Source: Phoronis australis
Taxonomy: Eukaryota > Phoronida > Phoronidae
NCBI GenBank assembly: GCA_002633005.1
Contig: NMRA01000336.1
Span: 201,329-265,328 of the forward strand
DNA length: 64,000 bases
Direction of reading: 5' to 3'
In this document: positions 1 through 12,600 of the stretch, piece after piece
Numbering within the stretch: the first letter of the stretch is position 1
How the letters are laid out: every line of letters starts with the position of its first letter
Position numbers and translations under genes: made by a program
The notes under the pieces: model-generated
What the model was told of the DNA's origin: nothing
The model's database searches: none
Seen by the model: only the letters and a program-made list of their open reading frames with translations

Positions 1-718
1 AATTCACGTGGCGGACATTAAAATCCAAAGCGAGGCTCACTACGATAAACAAAGCGGAAGTTGACATTGCGTGAGTTAAATGGCCAGTCTTTCGAGTTCA
101 ACCTGGATGTTAGACGTAGAAAAATACATTAGAGAACACGTCAATGCACCAAAGAGTTGTCTGAGGAAAGGGTATAAGTTTTTTCAGAAAACTAGGTTCG
201 AAACGTGAACAATAAATATGACCAAATTGCAGCGATCGTAGTGTTATGGATTAGGTATTATGCTGAATACTGAGCATTGCGTTTCTTCTTGTAAATTGGT
301 CATCTGTTCGTATTGTTCGAGTTGAATATATATTCAGCAGTGGTCGCTCATCGCATTTTGTTGTCATGTGCAATTAGTCACATCTGGTTGAATTTGTTGA
401 TCAAGAATATTAGCATCAAGCATAGCCTAGGTCCTGGTTAGGTAGGCACTACCAGAACTCAAAGTTGATTTGTCATTGATTTGAAAGAATAATTGATGTT
501 ATTAAATATATGTTTTTATTACGATAAAAATCCAGGCTCGTAATTGAAAATAAAAATTATTCAACCATCAATTCTGCTTTCTTGGTTTTAAGAATTACTA
601 TTTCATGTGTTAGGTTTCAAATATCAATCTGGACCAAGTTGAATGTTAAAATAAAAACACCTAATTCTTTCGTCCAAAGCATATCTCGTTTTAGAGCTCA
701 GTTTCAGTTAACTGGACA
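1..718. other. no gene recognised
   Basis: AT-rich sequence without an ORF I can assign or a clear repeat. It is probably intergenic or intronic sequence of a neighbouring locus. Confidence 0.4.
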
Positions 719-723
719 GAACA

Positions 724-884
724 TAGTGGTGGATTTAGAGGGGGGCCAAGGGGGCCATGCCTCCCCTAACATTCTCTCAGATTCCATTTGGCAGTTCAGG
801 AGCGCGAATGTCTGATGGGCAAAATCCTGGCTAATACTCTGCCCTGCACACCCCCCCCCACTCAAAAATCCTAGATCGCCCCTG
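724..884. mobile_element. short MITE-like element, copy 1
   Basis: A 161-bp element. Its left end (TAGTGGTGGATTTAG) is an imperfect inverted copy of its right end, which reads CAGGGGCGATCTAG on the other strand. It is flanked on both sides by GAACA (719-723 and 885-889), a likely 5-bp target duplication. The interior is G-rich then C-rich, including a run of C near 851-859. A second, clearer member of what looks like the same family lies at 62573-62706. It has no coding capacity. Confidence 0.55.
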
Positions 885-889
885 GAACA

Positions 890-3235
890 AGCATAGTTAT
901 CATGTGCCTGTGCCTTCTGAGGGGAATTTTTCGCCAAGTGAGGTGAAAAATCTACTGGGCTTCCCGATCAACATCAATAGCACCCCTGCCCTGTTACGAG
1001 CTTTCATAGGCTCTATCTCAAGTAGCATTTTGTGCTTTTTCAAATTGTCACCTGAGTGGTTACAGCTGGTTGATTTGAACTTCGGAGAGAAATTTTCGAT
1101 CACTAGCCGGGGAGTTTTAATAATTAGGCCTCGTGGGGGGAATTTCACATGATTTTTCAGTATTTTTGAGAGGAAAATATGGACGATATTTGGCCCCAAA
1201 ATCGAGGGATTGAGGGCCCTGTCCTTTTTGGAAAGAAAAATTCATCTTGTTTCAACACGCACAGCCTCGCTGGCCAAAGATTCACCAGGCCGGTGGTTGC
1301 TGTGATGCTCGGCAACCGACAGATGCGACAAAATTTGATCTGACTTTTCGAAAACATTTATAAATTTTACACAGACATATGTTCCTCCGTCGCAGCGTAT
1401 GGCAACAACCAAACGCTTGCGAATCTCAATGTCCTCAGGGACTGTAAAACAGACAGTTGGGTCCGTATTTTTCCGAGCAACGCAGAAAACAACTACGCGG
1501 ATAAGCCAACAGAGCTATCGTAGCGAGCCTCGTTTTGGAACGCTCCTCCTGTTGGCGTAAATTAGGTCTACAAATATGCCCACAGCCACCCTGATGATTA
1601 CATGAAGATGCTGACAGAGACCTCTATTGCTCAACTGAATTACTGCTCACACTAGAGGTACGCGACTTCCTATCACCTTGGTCAATTCTAGGAGATGCCT
1701 CTTCCCTGAAACTGAGTTTTCTTGACTCGATCTGTGAAGATAAAAGCAAGTCAATCATTGAAAACACTTGAAGAATGTGAGATCAAAATATACAATCACA
1801 CTGAACGCCAAGCAACAAGCTTCATTTACAATAGTTTTACCCAGATGGTTCATGTTTGAAGTACTACTGGCAAAGTTACCCTTATAAGTCAGAATGCAAA
1901 TTACAATATCCCTTCAACTGTTAGTAGGTAAATGCCTACTTCATCACCAGCAGCAACAGTCCAGAGTCACTATGCTCACTCTGTCTGCTTTAAAAGACAT
2001 TCCCTTCAACATGCTGATAACAACAAGTTTACCAATGGTTTCAAAGACTTGAAAACAAACTTAACCCACAACAAAATGTACAAGGCAACTGCCTCATGTT
2101 GGTTTTTCTTTTTGGATGGACCAGTAACCAAACTATAGCTACCTAATACAGTAATTTTGAATTTAAATTGCATATGAATATTAAGTGCTTTGAACACTAC
2201 ATTTCTCAGAGCCCTCTCGTGAATTTGGAACAACACATATTGGGCTTCTGTTGCATGTGTGACATTCTGAGTTCATGAGAGGACTCTGAAGAAACTAGAA
2301 TCCATGGAAGCCAGTCTTGAATATCAAATTTGCTGCTAACATACAAATTGAAACATTAACCAAAAGGTTATGTAGGACAATAGACTAAAGCCCAAAGTTG
2401 GCAAACTTTAGACTGTCACATCTCAAACATTATATAAACCTCCCGATCAAGTGATTTCAACTACATTAAACTGATTTCCAAAACAAGGCTAAGACCAGAT
2501 ATCAACCTAGTCCATTGTTAAAGGTTCATTTTGTAATTTGTCCAATCAAGGAGCTAAACCTTACGGAGCTCATTGAATCAAAGGCCAAAATACCATCGTT
2601 AAAAGTTATCAAAGAAGGTACCAAAACCTTTTTTTTGGTTGAAAAATGATCCTAAACTATATTTTAAGGAGGAGATTAATTTCAGGTGCAAAACAGGTCG
2701 AAAAATCTGTTTATAATAGTCCACTATATTTCATTTACTTTAACCAGGGTTTTAATACCATCAAGTATTTGCTCATGCTCTCTTAAACACAAAAAGACCT
2801 TATATCAGTGCCCTTATAAAGTAGAAATCTAATGATTAAGTACAAGGTGCCTTGAAAAGGGCTGCGTTTCTATGAATGGCTGATGGGATTCAAGTGAAAC
2901 TTTCGCCCTGTGTGCTTCATGCAGTGCCTTCAAAAACACTGTTAGATTTTTTTGTAAAATTTTACCCTCTTTGGATGAGGTTCTAAAAACCTCAAATGTT
3001 ACAAAAAAGTCAAATGCAATGTGGTCATCGGTTTGCTACAAAAGTAACTTTGTTTGCTTAATTTTTGTAATAAAAATGACAGTGATGACTTATTAATATA
3101 AAGTTAAAAATCAAAGTCTACATTCAAAAAACATTCTTTTAAGTAGTTAACTTGTATTATTTTCCACAAATATTATTCTTAAATGCACAGATTTGTGGAG
3201 AAGGTCCTACATAACCTTATGATGACATAATGAAA
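890..3235. other. no gene recognised
   Basis: Short overlapping ORFs on both strands at about 900-1360 show no recognisable protein. The rest is AT-rich non-coding sequence. It lies downstream of the MAP gene 3' end. Confidence 0.4.
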
Positions 3236-3570
3236 GCCATTATAATTGAAACAAGGTTAATAAAATATTCTGAATGTAACATGTTTACAAGCCATTATAA
3301 TTGAAACAAGGTTAATAAAATATTCTGAAAGTAACATGTTTACAAGCCATTATAATTGAAACAAGGTTAATGAAATATTCTGAATGTAACATGTTTACAA
3401 GCCACTATAACTGAAACAAGGTTAATGAAATATTCTGAATGTAACATGTTTACAAGCCATAATAATTGAAACAAGGTTAATGAAATGTTCTGAATGTAAC
3501 ATGTTTACAACCCATTATAATTGAAACAAGGTTAATGAAATGTTCTGAATGTAACATGTTTACAAGCCAT
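3236..3570. repeat. 55-bp minisatellite, six copies
   Basis: Six head-to-tail copies of a 55-bp unit plus a 5-bp remnant. The unit can be followed by GCCATTATAATTGAAACAAG, whose copies begin exactly 55 bases apart, near 3236, 3291, 3346, 3401, 3456 and 3511. Copies differ by only a few substitutions, so the array is young. Every unit contains ACATGTTTAC, which includes the forkhead core TGTTTAC. The array lies about 1.8 kb past the stop codon of the MAP gene. Confidence 0.95.
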
Positions 3571-5402
3571 GGTTAAAAATTGAAAAAACCTCTGAAAGAT
3601 TTAAAATGAAATCAGGAATATCATTTTACAGAAAAGGGCAATATCAAGGACTGAATCGTCTTCAAAAGAATGCACTACCATAAAAATAAATTTTCCGCTT
3701 CCTTATTACTGCAGGTGTTAATTTTGGTTTTGAAAAATCACCAAATATTGTTTTGAACTGAAACTGTTGCAAACTATCATCATGGGCAACATCAATTTGG
3801 TGCAACAAATGGTTAATTCAATTTGTTTCATGGTGAATTAAAACTATAAGTGTAGAGCTGTTTAGATCCATCATGTAGAAAATTAAAATTTAAAAGATAA
3901 AATGATCTGGATGCTTAAAATAAACTGCGATCATTTTTTTTTCGCTAAGACTGCAGCTAATTTGAAGTGCTGGAATTTGCTGTTTCCACCAACAGACAAG
4001 TTTCTTTTCTACAGCAGCTGAAGGGGATGGGAGAACACTCATTCTGAAGTTTGAAAAAATATCTGGATCCTAAAATCACACAGGCTGAAAAGAGAGCAAC
4101 TGTAGCCATTGATCAAAACAGCATTTGAACATTTAGGTCTTTTCATTTAATTTTCAGCATCAAGATTTCACTGTGCACTGATGGGGATAGCTTGAAATGA
4201 GAAGAACACCACAATACTAAGGTACTGATTTCTGAACTCAAAATGTACACTGTTCTCTTTCAGTATCAACACAATTATGTACTTGAGTGCATAACTGTTT
4301 GTGCAAATGAGTTCTAAACCAACTTTGCACTTGATTTGACTGCCATTTTCTAAATTGACATCTGAAGTTCAGATTTAATGGTAGGACTTAACACTAGGTA
4401 AGATTAGACAGCCATTATTAAGCTCGAGCATATCTTTCGTTTACACTTATGAAGAAAGGAAATTTTCACAATTTGGGGTTCAAGGATGAGTTCAAAGATA
4501 AGACCTGGAAATTTGACAACATTTGAAAACATGAATACCTCTTATGTCCAGAAAACATTACATAGAGGTATGGAGATAAGCTTTTCTAAATGAACTCTTA
4601 ATATGTCTAATTAGTCTAATGATGTCATTTATCTACAGCTAGATGACACCACAAGATTAACAGAAGAGGGGAATCTTCAGGCTGACAAAGTTCATGAGAC
4701 AACAAGTATGACTGCTTGCAAGATTGTTGGCAGTGGATTAGTATTCTTCAAAGCACAAACAGGACATAGAAAGCTGGAGTTAGTGTCAAGCAAGGTTTAA
4801 GTGCAGAATATAACACAAAACAGTTACTTGTGCGATTAAATCGTGCATGCATCCTTTGGAGGGTCCCTCAGCCAGGCATCGTCATCATAAGTGGGCGCAG
4901 CTTGGTTAGAGGTTACTACCTGACTAATGATGGATCAGGTGGCTATAAACAATGGATGGACTAGAGCGACGTCAGATATCCACGTCTTAAACTTCTATTT
5001 ATCAAGAAAAAATATCCGTCAGTCTGTACACATATATTGGCCACAGGCCAACCTGTGATAGCTACGGCTGTGAACTGAAGCCAGTCTTCCCATATGGTAT
5101 CTCATACTGCACTATCCATTATGATCCATCTACAGCTTGATCACACATGAACAACACCTTGCTATCTCTGAGTTTGTTGGTGCCTCATTAAAAGGTGAGT
5201 AAAAGCAATGACAAGTGAATATCTCTACATACAGTTAGGTACACTGTCTTTAAAGTCAGGTTAACGACCTTGACAAACTCTTGGCCTTGTTCTCATTCTG
5301 TTTAGTTAGAACTATCATCATCAATATTGGCTTTATCACCATAGAGTATTCTTAAATTGCATGTCAGTCCTTTCCAACAATTATCTACTTTGGACATGTC
5401 TT
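3571..5402 (-). other. downstream flank and probable 3' UTR of the MAP gene
   Basis: Directly follows the stop codon of the minus-strand MAP gene, so its right part is likely 3' UTR. I see no TTTATT (AATAAA on the minus strand) between about 3.4 and 5.4 kb. The nearest weaker ATTAAA signals are at 4374-4379 and 4146-4151. The end of the transcript is therefore not fixed. No ORF of note. Confidence 0.4.
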
Positions 5403-6671
5403 TTAGAAACTACTGTAAGCATTGCCCACGTTCTTCTCTTGTTTACCAAAGAGAAATTCTTTATGTTTCTGTTCCTGGTGTAAGCTTTGGTAGCCATGTA
5501 AATGTTTAATGTCTTTCTTAAACTCCTGTCCATAGCCGTTCTTGTCCAGATGGTATTGCACTAGTGCTGCGGTGTCAACTTTCTCAAGATGTCTCCTATC
5601 AACCAGCTGTTCATAGTCTTTCAAAATCTCTGGATTCCAACTACTTTTTTTAGTTTGTGAATTGTTTAAGTTTGCCACATATCCATCAACAGGTTTCGGG
5701 TGATAAAATCTAGAGACATCTACATTTTTCCCCTTTAAAACATTGATACCATTCCGTGATTCCCTATGTTCCTTCAACTTTGATTTCCGTACAGCCTTTA
5801 AGTCCTTGGCTATATTTCTATACTGTTCCTTGTACTTCCGCAACCTTACTTTCTGCTGGTGCTGCTCTCGATAACCTTCAGGAACATATAAACTTGGTAA
5901 GCTACGGTGATTGATTTTATCTGTTCTCTTCTTTTTGCTTTTCATTTCCTGTTGACCATTGTTAGAGTGTAAATCCTCAGTTTCCACACAGTTTCCAATA
6001 TCAACACTTTCACAAGATAACTCCTCGTTAGTTTTCACAAACGTCTTCTCAGTTACAAGCTTTGGTTTTGTTGGCAAACTGGCATATCGATTTTTCTTGT
6101 TTGCAACTATACCTTGCCCCAAGACACCAGTATTTTTCACAGTGAGATGACCTGTTCCTTTCTTCATATTTGAATCACTTATTTCAGATTTTAATGAGGA
6201 ATTCGAAACTTCTTGATTCTTTACCTCCTTGTTCATTTTAGTTTCTCCAATGCTTACATCGCCATTGTTGCTCTTAACAACATCTTTATGAACAGGGCGG
6301 CCATTTTTCCTACTGCCATTTTGCGGTTCTTCAATTATCACATCTAGATTTCTGTGGCATGCAACAACAATATCCAGTGGCTTAGCTGTATCATTTTTTG
6401 GTTTTACACCTATACCATCCTGGTTTTCGATGACTTGGGTTACATTGTTATTATGAGAACTTGATTTTGAAACTGCGTTAGAGTCAGATTTTGCAGCACC
6501 AACAGATTCAGCTAGCATTTTCACCTCGGCTACTTTCTTGTTAGAATGTGTAGCAAGGCTTTTTGTCTGTGCTTCTATAGCAGAGCTTCCAGTATTCCAC
6601 GAAGGTAGACAATTTTCTTTTGAGGGAACTATTTTAGATCTAGCATTCCACTTTACAGGAAAATTGGGTAC
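5403..6671 (-). CDS. MAP gene exon 14, half repeat and C-terminal tail
   Basis: 1,269 nt to a TAA stop, about 422 residues. I start it at the acceptor CTATTTCAAG because the reading then continues in phase 0 from GGGEKK into VPNFPVKWNARSKIVPS. That aligns with the front half of a W-class repeat (x-N-5x-W-x-A-x-S-K-I/V), so this is a degenerate tenth repeat. The rest is hydrophilic, Lys/Asn/Ser-rich and not like the tau, MAP2 or MAP4 C termini. It has basic clusters (KSKKKRTDK, RLRKYKEQYR), a charged probably helical part at about residues 225-275 of the exon, and ends KNVGNAYSSF. I do not recognise it. The acceptor has a weak pyrimidine tract, so the exact border is less sure than the others. 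Confidence 0.8.
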   Translation of the reverse strand, partial: VPNFPVKWNARSKIVPSKENCLPSWNTGSSAIEAQTKSLATHSNKKVAEVKMLAESVGAAKSDSNAVSKSSSHNNNVTQVIENQDGIGVKPKNDTAKPLDIVVACHRNLDVIIEEPQNGSRKNGRPVHKDVVKSNNGDVSIGETKMNKEVKNQEVSNSSLKSEISDSNMKKGTGHLTVKNTGVLGQGIVANKKNRYASLPTKPKLVTEKTFVKTNEELSCESVDIGNCVETEDLHSNNGQQEMKSKKKRTDKINHRSLPSLYVPEGYREQHQQKVRLRKYKEQYRNIAKDLKAVRKSKLKEHRESRNGINVLKGKNVDVSRFYHPKPVDGYVANLNNSQTKKSSWNPEILKDYEQLVDRRHLEKVDTAALVQYHLDKNGYGQEFKKDIKHLHGYQSLHQEQKHKEFLFGKQEKNVGNAYSSF

Positions 6672-9600
6672 CTTGAAATAGCATAGGGACTACATGAACA
6701 AAGTAGCACAGCTATAAAGACCCAGGTGACCAGCATTCGTGTTCAACCGTTTCAAAGTTATCACAAGAAAAAAGTTAACTTTGACTCAAACACAACTGAA
6801 AGATATTTTGCAGGCCTGCAGTGATTCAATGATTTGATGGCAACACTCTGTGACAAATGATTAAGACACCACAAAACTGATTGCTTTGTATAACAATGAC
6901 ACAAACACAAAGAACTGACTAAGACTTCAGAAAGTATAATATGTGCCTCAAATGAAATCCCGTTCAGAGATAAAAGAAGAGTCACAGTATTTGTTACATG
7001 TCTTGTGAAATGTGACATTTACTCCTGACAAAACAATCAGGCATGTCAGAGATCAGATTAATTTACATCTGAATTTGGTCTCATTTACAATAAATCATTG
7101 TTTACAGAACATTTATCAACCTTTCCTTTGAAGTGATTTGAAGTTCAGCATGACAGCTTGTGCAACATGATCAAAATGTACCAAGGATTAATTGCAAGCA
7201 ACCAAACTGGTCATACAAAAACATATATATTAATGAAATCGTGCCACTCAAAATGAGGCAATAGTCACTTGCGGGAGTCCTGTATTTTGAGAACCAGTTT
7301 AGCGCCTGTTATTCAGTGGAGAAAACTGATTCTCAAAATGCAGGATTCCTGTAAATGGCTATTACTCAAAATCATAAAATGCACATAGGCATGCAGCTTA
7401 TAGTCAATCAGGTTTGGGTAAGAATTAACCACGCAGAAATGATGGGTGTTGTGTTTTATCAGTCATGCAACAGGGAAGGGAATATGATTGTTGATTTTAT
7501 CAAATTAATAGGGCAAGCTATCCCAACATCCAAACACTTCTCATTTCAACAATTTTATGTTTGTAAATCCAGACAGTGTCTCATAAAGTAATGTTACCTT
7601 CTTCTCACCACCCCCAGGAACATGGTTTTTGTTGTCACATGACCCCACTTTCGATTCGGCTTTCCAGTCCAGTTTTATATTCTCAATCTGAAGGAAACAC
7701 AAAATTCTGACAAACCAATTACCATAATGCAATATTGATCATTACAAATTAGTACGGCTCCACAAAAATGAAAAGAAAATTTAATGACCCTTGATATTAT
7801 TTGAATTTCTGAGCAACAACATTAAATTTGTAATTTTGTTTGTCATAAATTTGTTGAAACAAAAATACTTATTTCCAAATCATGTCCTTGGAGCAGGTCA
7901 GTTGCAATGATCACACCACTGACAGTCAACACCTACAAGCACTTTGCACACCAATTAAATCATGTCGATTGACAAAAACACAAACTTCACAATTTAAAGT
8001 AGACCACCTGTCACTGTCTTTGCACACTCCACATATGCCTCCTTGTGTTGAAGCATTACCTTTTTATCACCACCTCCTGGAATGTGACCTTGGTTTTTCA
8101 GAGAGCCAACTCTGGGTTCTGCTTTCCATTCTAATTTCCTATTTTCTATCTGTTTTTAAAGTACACAAAAGAAAAACAAAACGTTAATATTAATAACGTC
8201 GTTCTTCACATGAACTTTTCCATCACCGTACAAAAATACAGCATGGGTTTGCCAGACTGCGGTAAGACAATTAGATAATGAAATGTACATCTTAACTACG
8301 ATTTCAGAGTTAAAATTTTCTTTTTACCAAACTTCAATTTCACTTGTCTCACGTGTCATTATTTTGGTAGTTGTTAAGTGTTTGTGTAAACTAAATTAAA
8401 TATCAAACATTTATAAAATGTCAACACTGTTTTGCACTTTCTCCATATTGCCAGACACATCCATCTTTTGTATATTTAGTTAAAATTTTAATGTTGGTGC
8501 CACATAATGTCACCAATATGTAAGTTAACAAAAGCAACGTAGAGCGTTGACATGCACCCAGAGTGTGCATCACAAACGGTAACATTATAAGGGATCAATA
8601 CTCCTTTGTTCAAATATTTCCATGATAGTCAAATCTATCCAAAGTCATCATCAGTTGTGCTCTCCTGAAGGTGCATAGGTTAAATTTCACGAAAACTCAT
8701 CAAAGCACTAAATAAAGGTAGACAATTAACATTTGCTACTAGAGAGTGCCTTTCTAGTCAATAATCAACACCATCCATGCTTTCTTCAAAATGAACAAAT
8801 ATGCCAAATTTCATGAAGATCCTTCAAAGAACTTCATAGATATTGGCACAGAAACAAACAATGAAATTGCCACCACAAGATGTCACAGCAGCCAGATGTG
8901 TCCAAAAACACTTATGCTCTGCTCAACAGGAACAGATAAGCCAAATTAATGAATAGTACAAAGAACTCTGTCACTCCTGTCAGTAGTAGACATTGGCCCA
9001 CATGTAAGAAAACATAACTAATTATGACTAGTAAGCACCACAGTAGATCAGTCTGAATCTTTATGTCCACCATACTCTTCTCAGTAGGGACCCATCTACC
9101 ACCTTCCATTGTGACTCTTCCAGCAATTTGACAAATGTCAAAAACAGACATGAAAATAACAAAATTAGCGGCAAGAGGTATAATAGGTCGAATCTGATGA
9201 AACAGGGTAGGTTTCATCACTTCCTTCCCGGACACTTGTTTGCCAAATTTGGTGAAGATCTATCAGTTGAAGGAAGTTGGTAGACATTGAGGCATACGCC
9301 AAGAAAACCTAAATCAAGATGAGGGATGTCGTTCTTGCCCCAAAACCATAGTCAGGAACACATGCTATTGAAAGTCCAAAAGGTCATGTTGATGTTTTAA
9401 TAGAAACCTATTTACTGAAATACTAAAAATATCAGCTGAGCAACTTGGCAGATACTGATGCAAATGCAAAAAAAATAACTTCCTACAGAGGGAACAATGA
9501 CATTCAGATCTGCTGGAAACTCCTCGCCATCAGTTGTCAGCTTCATAAAAACATAGCTGCCAAATTTCAGATCCTGCGAGGGTTTAGGTCTTGCAGCAGT

Positions 9601-12600
9601 ACACACCTGATGCCCAGACCCCAGACAGAGGTTACGGCAATATGCACCCACATACTTGTAAGTATATGAGTAAGTAAAAGAAAGATCTGACTGAAAAGAA
9701 TAAAATCTACACAAAATTCAACACGTTATGAGAATCTTAAATAAAAACACTTGTGCAAACTTCTTAAATCTACACTATGAGTGGGATAAAAGAATATTTT
9801 AAGTATTAAAACAACTGTTCTTATCTTAGTCATTGTTACCTTTTTGTCGCCACCTCCAGGTGTATGACTTTGATTCTGGAGAGAGCCAATCCTGGCCTCA
9901 GCTTTCCATTCTAATTTCTTATTTTCTATCTGTTATTAAGATACATAAAGAGAAAGGTGTTATGTGTATAAAATATCACGGAGGACAATACCTTTATCTA
10001 TTGACAGTTAATTATAAAGCAAACTGGGTGAATACTTTCAAGCATTGTTACTGCGACGAAAACGTATCAAGTTACAAGAATTATGACAGAACAGATAAAT
10101 CTCTCTTCATGTAGAACTTTTCGTAAGAACATTTAATGATCATTCCTCTTGGTGCTCTGGGATAATACACAAAACAGGCATGCGGGAAGCAACTGATAAA
10201 ATGAGGGTTTTTTACCAAAAAAAAACAATGAACACATAAGGTAGAATAGGAACAGTCAACCCCAATGTCCATTAGACATACCACTGTATTGCCCCCTCCA
10301 GGCATGTGATGAATGTTGGCTTTAGAGCCACATTTAGCCTGGGCTTTTTCCTTGAAATCCAACTTGTGAGTCTCGATCTGCAGAAAATAAAACTGACTTT
10401 TGCAAACTTTATAAATTCAGGCTTTGGTATCCGGAATTTCTGAAAATCAACTCCAAAGATGAATTATTCATAAATTGGCATACCTTTAGGGTTTCTAGCA
10501 CACCAAAAGACAATGTGCCATTACGTTTTCAAAACTAGGACCTCTGCCCGGTTTCATGAAACAGTCCCAAATGGTAACTCAACTAACTTCCCTAAATCTA
10601 TTGTGTATTTGTGGACTTTCATGGTGACTGTCCTTTCTCATACAGACTTTTTTCAGTTTTAATTCTGTAGTCAATAAGTTCAAACAAGATTAGACGGGCG
10701 GATCTGGCGCATTTTCACTCATTTTCAATCGTTCTGCGGTTGCACTTTGAACGGGAAGAGAAAATGGCATGAATTTTTGCATGTGGATTCCTTAAAGTAT
10801 ACTCTTTCAAATGTTCTGCAACAACGTTTTTCTCAGACTTGTCGTTTTCAAGTTATTCGACTTTGAATTTCAAAAAAAAACGCAAAATTTCAATTTTTTC
10901 AAAAAATTTACGGAAATTTTGTGAAACTACCAATTTAGATAGAGCTTTGAACAGGCTTTCAGAAGATATTTTTCATTTTTTGCTAGGATGTCTACTTATT
11001 GAATTTTTATTCGAGATTTTCTGACAGCACTGTTCCTTTGATGAGCCCTCTTGCTGCATGGATGATGGTTTAGCTTCTATTGAACAAGACTGTAGCCTAT
11101 TTCTTACAGATTTATGACATTAAAGTTCGTCATATGAATGTTATGATGTTCATCATCACCACTATCATAATATTCATCATCTTCGTAATCATCTCCGCCA
11201 ACGTCTTTTCAGTTAATTTCGCCAAGTGTCGCTCAAGACTGTAGCCCATTTCTTACTGAATTCTGACCTCTATGTTCGTCATATGAATTATCATTACTTG
11301 CATTGTTCACCATAACCACCATCGTCGTCATATTCATCATCTTCGTCATCATCTCTATTGCCATCTTTTCTGTTAATTTTGCCAAGTTTCGCTACTTGGA
11401 GCGCTTTCATTTTTTTGTTCGTTCGCACTCTACAGGTAGTAGTTTTCGTCCAATCCACACGAAATTTATACAAAACTTGTACTTTCAGAAGCAAAGAAAC
11501 CCCAATGTTTTTCATCATAATCAAATCCAAGATGGTGGATGTGGCGGCCATTTTCTTTCAATTCCAGATTCAAATGCTTATAGAGGCCGTAATTTTTGAT
11601 GTACACAGTTGAAAATCAGCACAAAAATTGTACAACTTGTGTGCTACAGATGTGGAGGAAATTGTTCATTTCCAGTCAAAGATGGTGGAAATATCTGTAA
11701 TTGTGCATCCACACCTCGATTTTGGGCAAAAAAGGCTTTCTCGTGTAGAGGGCGCATTACATCACCAATTGCTTCAAAAATTTTCAGGTATTAGTTTTCT
11801 ATGCCACGTTATTATCCAGTGCTGTGTAACCGGAAGTTGCGGATCTGACGCAATTTGACCCATTTTCAGTCGTGCTGGAGTACCATTTTAAACCGGAAAA
11901 AAATGATGTGAATTTTTGCATGTGAACTCTCTGATGTATACCCTTTCATATGACTAATAACAATTTTTTCTCAGACTTATCGTTTTTGAGTTATTTGACT
12001 TTCAATTATAAAAACAACAAAATTTGATATTTTTTGCGAAACTATGTAGTTAAATAGAATTTTAAACGGGCTTTCAGAAGATTTTTTCCATTTTTCGCTA
12101 GGAGGCCTACTTTTCAAAATATTTGAGATTGTCTGATAACGCTGTTCATTTGTTGACCGATTTTGCTGCGGTCTAGTTTCTAGTGATCAAGACTGTAGCC
12201 TATTTCTTACTGTTTCTGACATCTTCGCCAGTCCTATGAATGTTATAACGTTGTTCATAATCGCCACTTTCATCATCATCATCATCATCATCATCTCCAT
12301 CGTCTTTTCAGTGAATTTCGCCAAATGTCACTCCTCCGAGCACTTTCATTGCTGATTTATTTTGGAACAACCAGGGTGTTTATTGCCAAGGAACAACCAG
12401 GGTATTTATTCCCATTAAGTACAGCGTGAAGTAGCTCAACAGTTCAAAAATAAATTAAGCTTCAACAACGGATTGCAGTTCTTTGTAAAAGCGCAAACTT
12501 AGATTTCTTTCACTCAATCTAGAAGAAAAAAGTTTACCATTTTGTTTCCACCTCCTGGAGTGTGGTTTATGTTTGCCTTTGATCCACACTTTGGTTGGGC

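Noticed and set aside
900-1357. Overlapping ORFs of 66-99 codons on both strands
   Set aside because: Both strands open with no conserved motif; looks like chance in repeat-derived sequence.
5403-6524. Separate single-exon gene starting inside this ORF
   Set aside because: The frame is open upstream to 6671, begins there with a repeat-like segment aligned to W-class repeats, and joins repeat 9 in phase 0, so it is better read as the last MAP exon.
11303-11612. ORFs of 84-98 codons on the plus strand and an acidic ORF on the minus strand
   Set aside because: Produced by CATCATC microsatellites within the nested intron duplication.
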